Assembly: GCA_964588335.1 (NCBI GenBank)
Contig: CAZPOV010000018.1
Location: forward strand, 1 to 64,000
Source: JAGQZY01 sp964588335
GTDB taxonomy: Bacteria > Bdellovibrionota > Bdellovibrionia > Bdellovibrionales > JAGQZY01
DNA length: 64,000 nt
Direction: 5' to 3'
Shown here: in pieces, positions 57,295-64,000 of the stretch
Layout of the letters: the number at the start of each line of letters is the position of its first letter
How positions within the stretch are numbered: position 1 is the first letter of the stretch
Program-made: the position numbers and the translations under genes
Notes under the pieces: model-generated
Seen by the model: only the letters and a program-made list of their open reading frames with translations
Databases searched by the model: none
Told to the model about the DNA's origin: nothing

Positions 57295-58827
57295 TTAAAG
57301 AGTCATTTCCGGTTGCGCCGAAGACTCCATATTAAGGACAGGGCCACCTTTAAGAAGGACTTCGGGGCTAACAACGCCAGCTCCAATCGCGTCCATATTA
57401 TTAATGAACTTTTTAGCCAGTTCCATCACTTCTGGTCCCGTGGGGACTTTCAAATAAGTTTCGTCCAGACCGGGGCAAGATGTGGGCACATTAAAGCCAA
57501 AGATAGGATGTTTCACCATTGGCTGCTGCTCTAACTTGCCGGTTTGAATGGCTCGAAGCAGTTCGCGACTCACAGAAATAGGGAAACGAGGACCTTTGCC
57601 GTAACCTTTTGTCCAACCGGTATTTAATAACCAGACCGTGGTTTTGTTTTTCTCAATCTTCTCGGCTAAAAGTTTGGCGTACTCAGACGGGTGGCGAGGC
57701 ATGAAGGGGGCACCAAAGCAGGCGCTGAAAGTCGCTTCGGGCTCGGTCACGCCCAGTTCTGTCCCAGCCACTTTGGCTGTGTATCCAGAAATAAAGTGAT
57801 ACTGCGCTTGAAAAGAGTCCAATTGCGCTACCGCAGGAAGAGCCCCAAACGCATCGGCTGTTAAAAACACAACGGTTTCGGGTTGTTGAGCTTCGGCATT
57901 TTGATTGAAACAGTTCTCAAGGGCTTTGATGTCATAAGAGCCGCGTGTGTTTTCTGTTTTAGAACTGTCAGTGAAGTCAATTTTGCGAGTTTCTTCGTCG
58001 GGGACCACGTTCTCAAGAATCGAACCGAATTTATTGGCGGCCCGGTAAATTTGCGGCTCGGCACGCTCGGAAAGATTGATCAATTTTGCGTAACAACCGC
58101 CCTCGAGATTAGAAAGGCCGGTGTCCGACCAAATGATTTCATCGTCACCAATCAGCATGCGCTCACTGGCCGCACTTAAAGTGGTTTTACCAGTTCCTGA
58201 CAGTCCAAAAAGAACGGAGGACTGTTTTCCACCTTCGCGACAGTTGGCCGAGGCGTGCATAGGGAAGATTCCCATCTCTGGGAAAATATAGTTGCAAAGA
58301 CTAAATGCGGCTTTTTTGATTTCGCCCGCATAGGCCGTTCCACAGATGCAAACGGTGAGGTCCACAGGATCAAGAATCACCATAGTGTCGGTGCCCACAT
58401 CAAGGCCATGCTCAGAGGTGGTACCATAAGGGTCGTGATAAATTTTAATGGTGCCCCAGCTTTCACATTTTTTTTGCAATTCATCGATCGCTTTATCGCG
58501 GAACATATTGTTGGCAAACAGGATGTGCCAGGGAGACGTTGAAGTGACCTCCACAGGAAAACCTCCGACAAAGCCTTTGTAGGTATAAGTTTTATTTTCA
58601 GAGTGTTTCTTTTGAATGCCGGCCATGAGTTGGGCTTTGGTTTCCACTGCAATGGACTTGTTGCCCGCCCAATTAATTTTATTTTCTAATTGAGGATATT
58701 TCGTGATGTAGCGTTTATCCGCTGCGCGCCCGGTGAACTTTCCGGTTTCCACAATCAAGGCTCCGGCTTGACTGAGTTTGGCAACGCCGAGTTCGATGGC
58801 TTCTTCGATCAATGAAATCTTAGACAT
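57295..58827 (-). CDS. pckA: ATP-dependent phosphoenolpyruvate carboxykinase
   Basis: A 510-residue PEPCK of the ATP type: an N-terminal domain with VETGKFTGRAADKRY, the PEPCK-specific P-loop LFGLSGTGKTT, the metal-binding DDEIIWSDTG and the adenine-binding region near the C-terminus. It converts oxaloacetate and ATP into PEP, CO2 and ADP, the entry to gluconeogenesis. The length is slightly below the family average of 530. With PPDK at 32044 it controls the PEP node. The ATG follows AAAGGGTCAGAGT. Confidence 0.96.
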   Translation of the reverse strand: MSKISLIEEAIELGVAKLSQAGALIVETGKFTGRAADKRYITKYPQLENKINWAGNKSIAVETKAQLMAGIQKKHSENKTYTYKGFVGGFPVEVTSTSPWHILFANNMFRDKAIDELQKKCESWGTIKIYHDPYGTTSEHGLDVGTDTMVILDPVDLTVCICGTAYAGEIKKAAFSLCNYIFPEMGIFPMHASANCREGGKQSSVLFGLSGTGKTTLSAASERMLIGDDEIIWSDTGLSNLEGGCYAKLINLSERAEPQIYRAANKFGSILENVVPDEETRKIDFTDSSKTENTRGSYDIKALENCFNQNAEAQQPETVVFLTADAFGALPAVAQLDSFQAQYHFISGYTAKVAGTELGVTEPEATFSACFGAPFMPRHPSEYAKLLAEKIEKNKTTVWLLNTGWTKGYGKGPRFPISVSRELLRAIQTGKLEQQPMVKHPIFGFNVPTSCPGLDETYLKVPTGPEVMELAKKFINNMDAIGAGVVSPEVLLKGGPVLNMESSAQPEMTL

Positions 58828-58994
58828 ACTCTGACCCTTTCTTTACCCGTTTGAGGGGACCCTGATGGGATTGATTTATTTAAATTTGAGGGCCTCTTGT
58901 ACTGATTTTCCGGCAGGAGTGCAATCAGCGATGTAATCAAAACAAACACATTCCATCTGAGATTATTAAGATACTGTAATTGTTCGATTTATGG

Positions 58995-59972
58995 TCAAAA
59001 TGCCGAGATCGTAGGAGCGTTATCAATGGCCCCTGCAGCGGTTTGAATCTCCTGGTTACAATAATATTGAAGAAAGTGGAGGACGCCTTGGCGGTGCGAA
59101 TGACCCATAACGATAGCTCCGTTGCCCGGAAACTCGAGCAAGCGACGGGCCACATTGCGGTCGCGAATGACGTTGAGTTGTCCCTGTCGATACAGAAGTC
59201 GGATCCAGCGTCTCACAGGCTCTTGCAATTCTTCCGGAAAGCTGGCTTCAAAGTTTGAAATATCTCTGAGGGTCAAACGCGCACCATGATTTTCTACCAC
59301 GTCTACGGCCCGCGCAATTTTTTCGAAGTTGTCGGGAGTTATCATTGGGTTTGTTGGGCTAAAATTATACTCCTCGGTTATGCGATTGCTTTCGGCCATG
59401 ATTTGTTGCCACTCGGCCTTGGCAACATCGTTGTCGATCGCATAGCTTTGTAACCGCCGCGCCCAAGCTTCGCCTCTGGTTAGGTCATCAAAATAAGGCC
59501 CCCAGGAATAAGAAAGGAGGGACTGAATCTGGCTTTCTGGAACACCATATTGACCCATTTGGCTCATGATTCTGCGATTGCTTAATATCCAGTTTTGCTC
59601 GGTTTGGGAGTTAAAATTTTCAGGAAGAGCCTCCCAGCCGACCCAATCAATTTCACCAGCTTCACTCAGTTGCTGCAAGCGAAGGCTTTGCCTTTCAATA
59701 CTTTCAACGCTTTCTGAGCGTTCAGGGATCAAGGCATTGACATACTGCCGAAGGCTGTAAGGTGAGCTTGGTGAGTTCTGAATTCGCTGCTGAATATGCC
59801 CCAAGCCAATTTCACCGGGGACTTGGTGGGTATCAAAAAGAAGGTGAATTCTGGTTCCATCCTGTCGGACAAAAGATTGGTTGTCGTCGGATAGAGAGCA
59901 GACATCGTCGGCCATAACGTGCGGGCCGAGGGTTAAAATTAGGATTGATAGAATAAAAGCGTGTTTCGCCAT
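58995..59972 (-). CDS. Secreted protein, possibly TraB/ChaN-like
   Basis: A 325-residue exported protein with a signal peptide (LILTLGPHVMA-D). The body is mostly helical. Near the N-terminus IHLLFDTHQVPGE and near the C-terminus GNGAIVMGHSHRQGVLHFLQ resemble the paired histidine motifs of the TraB/ChaN/erythromycin-esterase fold, which can bind metals or haem. The match is weak. The start at 59972 is the Met of the signal peptide; 37 upstream in-frame codons are not credible. No operon partner. Confidence 0.55.
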   Translation of the reverse strand: MAKHAFILSILILTLGPHVMADDVCSLSDDNQSFVRQDGTRIHLLFDTHQVPGEIGLGHIQQRIQNSPSSPYSLRQYVNALIPERSESVESIERQSLRLQQLSEAGEIDWVGWEALPENFNSQTEQNWILSNRRIMSQMGQYGVPESQIQSLLSYSWGPYFDDLTRGEAWARRLQSYAIDNDVAKAEWQQIMAESNRITEEYNFSPTNPMITPDNFEKIARAVDVVENHGARLTLRDISNFEASFPEELQEPVRRWIRLLYRQGQLNVIRDRNVARRLLEFPGNGAIVMGHSHRQGVLHFLQYYCNQEIQTAAGAIDNAPTISAF

Positions 59973-60194
59973 AGTAAAAGAAAATGCAAGATCAAAGCCA
60001 CCGAATGGCCTCTCCCTTTGTTTTGGAAGCCTTTGTGGGTTCCATTCGCCAAAAATTGACACTTCTGCACGCTTTGAGCTCACCCTAACAGTCGTAACAA
60101 TTGAAACTGGAAGCCGATCTCATGGGGCCCAAGGTCGAGGCGATTCAATCTAAAAATCGGAAAAGCCGATAAGTCAGAGTTAGAGGTGTTTGCG

Positions 60195-61211
60195 ATGAGC
60201 GCATTGAAGGTTTTGGTTCTTGTCCACCATGATTGTGTTCCTCCCGAAGGAGCGACCATACAATCGGCTGACTGGGCCCATTGGAAAACCGAATTTTATG
60301 TGAAAAAAACCCTGAGCCGGTTGGGGCATAGGGTGCGTCTGTTCCCGGTCACAGACCAATTGGCGGAACTGCAGTCAGTGATTCAGGAATTCAAACCTGA
60401 TGTCGCCTTCAACCTATTGGAAGAGTTTAAAGGCGAAGCCCATTTCGAAAGTCATGTGGTGGCCTATTTGGAACTCTTAGGGGTCCCTTGCACGGGTTGC
60501 AATCCCTTGGGGTTGGCATTGGGGCGAGACAAAGCCACCAGTAAAAAAATTGTTCAGTATCATGGCATTCCCACCCCCGGATTTTTTACGGTTCCTGTCG
60601 GTAAAAAGGTCAGAAAGCCTGAAGACGTCCACTATCCATTGATTGTGAAGTCGTTAACCGAAGAGGCCTCACTGGGAATCAGTCAACAGTCGGTGGTGAT
60701 GAATTTTGAGGCCTTGCAAGATCGGGTGAGATTTATTCATAAAAACTTGCAGACCCCAGCCTTGGTGGAAGAGTACATCGAGGGGCGTGAAATCTATGTG
60801 GGTGTGATAGGCAACAAACAACTGAAGGTTTTGCATCCATGGGAGCTGAAGTTTGGCGAGCTACCGCAGAAGGGTTTTCCGATTGCGACCCGAAACGTCA
60901 AGTTCAGTAAGGTCTACACGGACCGCCATCAAATTGTGCGCGGACCGGCCGACAATTTAAGCCCTCACACCCTTAAAAAGATTGAAACCTTTAGTCGCGA
61001 AATCTTTCGCCACCTTAAGCTCAGTGGGTATGCTCGTCTGGATTTTCGAGTGACCGCGTCGGGTGAGGTCTGTTTTCTAGAGGCCAACCCCAATCCAGAG
61101 CTTGCCAAAACCGAATGTTTTGCCAATGGCGCCAGTGCCAGTGGCCTCAAGTACGATGAACTGCTGGAGAAAATCCTAAAGCTGTCTCGTTCCTTTCGTC
61201 CGGCAGCCTGA
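60195..61211 (+). CDS. ATP-grasp ligase of the D-alanine-D-alanine ligase type
   Basis: A 338-residue ATP-grasp enzyme. The N-terminal domain ends in FNLLEEFKGEAHFESHVVAY, then LELLGVPCTGC and the Ddl-like GRDKATSKKIVQYHGIPTPG. The ATP-binding core includes KSLTEEASLGIS and VEEYIEGREI, and LEANPNPELAKTE ends the metal site. The family joins D-amino acids or related peptides; D-Ala-D-Ala is plausible, but the divergent N-terminus leaves room for another substrate. The ATG at 60195 has GAGGTG upstream. Confidence 0.8.
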   Translation: MSALKVLVLVHHDCVPPEGATIQSADWAHWKTEFYVKKTLSRLGHRVRLFPVTDQLAELQSVIQEFKPDVAFNLLEEFKGEAHFESHVVAYLELLGVPCTGCNPLGLALGRDKATSKKIVQYHGIPTPGFFTVPVGKKVRKPEDVHYPLIVKSLTEEASLGISQQSVVMNFEALQDRVRFIHKNLQTPALVEEYIEGREIYVGVIGNKQLKVLHPWELKFGELPQKGFPIATRNVKFSKVYTDRHQIVRGPADNLSPHTLKKIETFSREIFRHLKLSGYARLDFRVTASGEVCFLEANPNPELAKTECFANGASASGLKYDELLEKILKLSRSFRPAA

Positions 61212-61367
61212 GTCGGGGTACTGACGGCCAAAGGGGCGCCGCGACAAAGGTTCAGGGGTCAAATCTCTGGTTTTGGTCCGATCCGCTCTCTTTTTGAGAC
61301 CCTTTCTTGACCCGTTCATTTTTTGATATTACTAATAATTATAGGAACTTGTCGAAAAGAGGACCCC

Positions 61368-61646
61368 ATGCAACAAGATCTGAAAACCTTTGAAGTAGAA
61401 ATTGCGGGTGTTCCTCTGCGCTTAAAATCAAGTCATGATCAAGAAACAGTCGATAAAATTTTGAAAATGGTAGAAGAACAAATGGACCCTCAGCTTGCTA
61501 AAACCTCTTTGCGAAACTCGTCTTTATTGGCCTGTTTACGCTTGGCTGAGGAACTGTATCTTTTAAGAAGAAAAACCAAAGAAGAACTGGACAATCTTGA
61601 ATCTCATACCCTTGAGCAAATTGCGCATATTCAACAAGCTCCTTGA
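61368..61646 (+). CDS. zapA: Cell division protein ZapA
   Basis: A 92-residue ZapA: FEVEIAGVPLRLKSSHDQET forms the N-terminal beta-hairpin and helix, followed by a long coiled coil (LACLRLAEELYLLRRKTKEE...). ZapA binds FtsZ and bundles protofilaments at midcell. The start at 61368 has AGAGGA upstream. The order zapA, fau, rny is the common one in this part of the chromosome. Confidence 0.9.
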   Translation: MQQDLKTFEVEIAGVPLRLKSSHDQETVDKILKMVEEQMDPQLAKTSLRNSSLLACLRLAEELYLLRRKTKEELDNLESHTLEQIAHIQQAP

Positions 61647-61686
61647 AGACTTAGGAGTTTTGATTTTTTGAAATTGTGAACCTATC

Positions 61687-61787
61687 TATTGGTAATGCAA
61701 TCCCAAAAGCCATTCCATCTTAAGCCTTCATTTCCTTTGTTGCGACAGTTGTCCAATAAAAGGAGTAAGGGAGAGTCCCTTATTTTT
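61687..61787 (+). ncRNA. Possible structured RNA between zapA and fau
   Basis: In this gap, TATTGG (61687-61692) pairs with CCAATA (61753-61758), and inside it GCAA (61697-61700) pairs with TTGC (61740-61743). An intrinsic terminator ends the unit. In many bacteria the 6S RNA gene lies between zapA and fau, but here the gap is only about 190 bases and I see no 6S consensus. This may equally be the 3' untranslated end of zapA. Confidence 0.3.
61766..61787 (+). terminator. Terminator between zapA and fau
   Basis: Stem TAAGGGA/TCCCTTA with loop GAG, followed by five T. It ends the zapA transcript or a small RNA. Confidence 0.75.
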
Positions 61788-61833
61788 AACTAGTGTTTTG
61801 GTTGGGGCCGTCGTTAGGGGCCGAGGGAATATT

Positions 61834-62418
61834 GTGGTCATTGAAAAAGACAGCTTACGGGCTCGGTTCAAAAAAGAACTGATCAGTCTTTCGAAACAAG
61901 AAAAGCGCCAGCAGTCGGACAAGATGGTAAACAAACTGCGCGAATTTTTTGTCAACCAAGACGGGTGTTGGACCATCTTTTCACCATTAAATGACGAACC
62001 CAATCTTTTAAACCTGATCCAAGCGACTCCCCATATCACCTGGGTCTTTCCAAAAATTGAAAACAAAGAACACATTCAGTTCTACAAGGTCACAAGCACA
62101 GAAGAAATGCTGACCAATCTTTTTGGCTTGGATGAGCCCAAGGGAGATGAAAGTGACCGGGTGGAACGGGCGGATATCACGGGCTGCATGGTGCCTGGAT
62201 TGGCCTTTGATCGTTTCGGCACACGCCTGGGGCGCGGTGGCGGTTATTACGATCGTTATTTAGAGAATTTTAAAGGTCGCAAACTAGGGGTGACTTTTAA
62301 TGAAGGATTATCAAGCGAGGCTTTACCTAGGAAGTCTCATGACCAGATAATGAATATAGTGATCAGTCCAGACGCCTGGATTGAAGTTGATACAAGTGAG
62401 GTTAACAATGGATTTTAG
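61834..62418 (+). CDS. fau: 5-formyltetrahydrofolate cyclo-ligase
   Basis: A 194-residue enzyme that converts 5-formyl-tetrahydrofolate and ATP to 5,10-methenyl-tetrahydrofolate. The signature GTRLGRGGGYYDRYL gives the phosphate- and substrate-binding loop, and VPGLAFDRFG precedes it. The GTG at 61834 is chosen because GAGGG lies seven bases upstream; an extended frame to 61798 has no such site. The end overlaps rny by 11 bp. Confidence 0.92.
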   Translation: MVIEKDSLRARFKKELISLSKQEKRQQSDKMVNKLREFFVNQDGCWTIFSPLNDEPNLLNLIQATPHITWVFPKIENKEHIQFYKVTSTEEMLTNLFGLDEPKGDESDRVERADITGCMVPGLAFDRFGTRLGRGGGYYDRYLENFKGRKLGVTFNEGLSSEALPRKSHDQIMNIVISPDAWIEVDTSEVNNGF

Positions 62419-63976
62419 TATATTGAGTTTGGTGATTGGTATGGCCGTCGGAGCCGCCTTGTTTTTCGCCTACAAAAAAATGGTGGAGACGTCGCAAAAA
62501 AAGGCTGCCCATTCCGAAGCCGACAATATTATCAATCGCGCCAAAAGCGAATCCCAGAAAATTATGAAAGGGGCCGAGCGTAAAGGTAAAGACTTTGAAA
62601 TTCGCGCTAAAAAGAATGCCGAAAAAGACATTCGTCGGCAAAAAGAAGAGCTAGCGAAGCAAGAAAGCAAAATGAAAGATCGGCAAAAGCAGCTTGAAAA
62701 AGAGTACAGAAAAAAAGAAGAGGGCTTGCTGACAGTTGAAAGCGAAATCAAAAAGCGTGAAGAGACGGTGAAGGCCCATGAAAGTCGAATGGAAGCTCTT
62801 GAACGTGAAGCCAAAGAGAAGATCAATCAATTGACTGAAAAATTGAAAACCTCGGCCAACATTAGCCCAGAAGAAGCCAAAGAAGAGCTCAAGCGTTCTT
62901 TAGAAGAAGATGCGAAGCGAGAAGTGGCGAAGAATGTGATTTTTATTGAAGAGGACGCCAAGCAGCGGGCTGAAGCCAAAGCCAAACGGATTGTTGGAAT
63001 GGCGATCTCTCGATATGCCGGAGAGTTTACGGCCGAGAAAACTGTCTCTGTGATCCCGCTTCCTAACGAAGATCTAAAGGGAAAGATTATCGGAAAAGAG
63101 GGACGTAACATTCGTGCCATCGAATCTTTATGTGGTGTCGATTTAATTATTGATGAAACGCCCGAGGCCGTGGTGATCTCTGGGTTTGATCCGGTTCGCC
63201 GCGAAGTGGCTCGTCGAGCCTTAGAGACCTTAATGGAAGACGGCCGCATCCACCCGGGACGCATTGAAGAGGTGATCGACAAAACCAAAAAAGGCCTTTT
63301 TAAATATATCAAATCCGAAGGTGAAAAAGCCTGTTTGGAGTTGGGACTGCAAGGTGTGCATGGAGAGATTCATAAAACCCTAGGTAGCTTGAAGTTCAGA
63401 ACCTCTTACGCTCAGAACAACTACACTCACTCCATTGAGGTGGGAATGCTCTGCGGATTGATGGCTGCCGAGATGGGAGTGGATGTGAAAGCCGCTCGTC
63501 GTGCTGGATTGTTTCATGATCTGGGTAAAGCCTTAGATCACAGTATCGAAGGTTCACATGCGATTATCGGGGCCGACCTTTGTAAGCGTTATGGCGAGGC
63601 CGAAGCCGTTTGCCATGCCGTGCGGGCTCACCACGAAGACGAAAAGCCGCGAACCATACTGGCTCACCTTGTGACCGCTGCCGATGCGATCAGCAGTGCC
63701 CGACCAGGTGCTCGCAAATCGATTATGGAATCTTACATTCAGAGACTTGAAGACCTTGAGTCTGTGGCTAATAGCTTTGACGGTGTTGAAAGAACATTTG
63801 CTATTCAAGCCGGTCGTGAGATTCGAGTGATTGTCGACAGTTCGCGCGTGACCGACGAACAGTCTGTGATGTTGAGTCGGGATATTGCGCGCAAAATAGA
63901 ACGCGAGCTGAAGTTCCCTGGTCAAATTAAGATCTCGGTGGTTCGCGAAACTCGTGCTGTTGAACACGCCCGTTAA
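62408..63976 (+). CDS. rny: Ribonuclease Y
   Basis: A 522-residue RNase Y: an N-terminal membrane helix (about 5-24), a long charged coiled coil (about 40-180), a KH RNA-binding domain (about 210-270, GKIIGKEGRNIRAIE) and an HD domain with HDLGKALDHSIEGSHAIIGAD. It is a membrane-tethered endoribonuclease that starts mRNA decay. The ATG at 62408 has TGAGGT six bases upstream and overlaps the fau end, so translation is coupled. Confidence 0.96.
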   Translation: MDFSILSLVIGMAVGAALFFAYKKMVETSQKKAAHSEADNIINRAKSESQKIMKGAERKGKDFEIRAKKNAEKDIRRQKEELAKQESKMKDRQKQLEKEYRKKEEGLLTVESEIKKREETVKAHESRMEALEREAKEKINQLTEKLKTSANISPEEAKEELKRSLEEDAKREVAKNVIFIEEDAKQRAEAKAKRIVGMAISRYAGEFTAEKTVSVIPLPNEDLKGKIIGKEGRNIRAIESLCGVDLIIDETPEAVVISGFDPVRREVARRALETLMEDGRIHPGRIEEVIDKTKKGLFKYIKSEGEKACLELGLQGVHGEIHKTLGSLKFRTSYAQNNYTHSIEVGMLCGLMAAEMGVDVKAARRAGLFHDLGKALDHSIEGSHAIIGADLCKRYGEAEAVCHAVRAHHEDEKPRTILAHLVTAADAISSARPGARKSIMESYIQRLEDLESVANSFDGVERTFAIQAGREIRVIVDSSRVTDEQSVMLSRDIARKIERELKFPGQIKISVVRETRAVEHAR

Positions 63977-63994
63977 TTTGCGACTGGAGCGAAC

Positions 63995-64000
63995 ATGAAA
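63995..64000 (+). CDS. Start of a further gene, cut by the window end
   Basis: An ATG at 63995 follows CTGGAG at normal spacing 18 bp after rny. Only two codons (Met-Lys) are in the window, so nothing can be said about the product. Its distance from rny suggests the same operon. Confidence 0.4.

Noticed and set aside
61647..61833. 6S RNA (ssrS) at the zapA-fau junction
   Set aside because: The gap is shorter than a typical 6S RNA plus signals, and I could not find the 6S closing stem and central bubble. It is kept only as a low-confidence structured RNA.

Overview
The window looks like a chromosomal segment of a Gram-negative bacterium of the Bdellovibrionota (Bdellovibrio-like predators). 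This is inference from the mix of genes, not from a marker search. It has a moderate-GC, gene-dense layout, many exported lipoproteins, proteases and murein-acting enzymes, SpoVG in a Gram-negative background, a complete MoxR/Bat locus, a c-di-GMP-I riboswitch and a zapA-fau-rny housekeeping end. No ribosomal RNA or CRISPR array was seen.

Layout. (1) 1-6.0 kb is accessory: a truncated HTH protein, a beta-helix lipoprotein, a gene-poor stretch holding three fragments of the 3' end of tRNA-Gln, a small secreted protein, an ISL3-type insertion sequence and the intact tRNA-Gln(TTG) gene. A 27-bp copy of the tRNA 3' end at 3346-3372 lies in the same orientation as the gene, so 3346-5915 is bracketed like an element inserted at a tRNA. 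(2) 6.1-10.2 kb is on the minus strand: spoVG, an SLT-like secreted protein, a secreted vWA protein, then a DUF1844 gene coupled to a two-PDZ HtrA protease. (3) 10.4-20.2 kb is one plus-strand operon: moxR, DUF58, a membrane protein, batA, a batB-TPR fusion, batD and a soluble lytic transglycosylase, with overlapping or nearly touching ends. An MltD-like lipoprotein, a GT4 glycosyltransferase, a 21-codon Cys/basic micro-ORF and a PHP phosphoesterase follow.

(4) 23.7-30.5 kb holds small exported proteins, including one downstream of a c-di-GMP-I riboswitch with a terminator and a leader ORF, then DUF1328, a DUF442-like phosphatase lipoprotein, OsmC, aldehyde dehydrogenase, signal peptidase I and an Mrp-type ATPase. 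(5) 30.7-39.8 kb is core: glycyl-tRNA synthetase, pyruvate phosphate dikinase, SMC, a lipoprotein and a beta-barrel. (6) 39.9-45.2 kb is a tolC-RND-tetR efflux operon without an adaptor gene, preceded by two palindromic operators. (7) 45.2-51 kb is the most unusual part: an operon of alternating four-helix membrane proteins and exported proteins (one with a cysteine-peptidase-like C/H/D pattern) faces a divergent secreted serpin, with a third four-helix paralogue beyond it. (8) 51.1-64 kb: FtsY, a trypsin-like lipoprotein, a histidine kinase, an LprI-like secreted protein, an HExxH metallopeptidase, PEP carboxykinase, a secreted TraB/ChaN-like protein, a Ddl-like ligase, zapA, fau and rny.

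Together the genes describe an envelope-focused bacterium. Murein hydrolysis (SLT-like protein, Slt, MltD), envelope proteolysis (HtrA, trypsin-like, C39-like) and protection (serpin, LprI-like) sit beside central metabolism (PPDK, PEPCK) and chromosome and division genes (SMC, ZapA, FtsY). The best candidates for something undescribed are the serpin plus paired membrane/exported-protein cluster, the riboswitch-leader-terminator unit, and the tRNA-Gln-bounded region.
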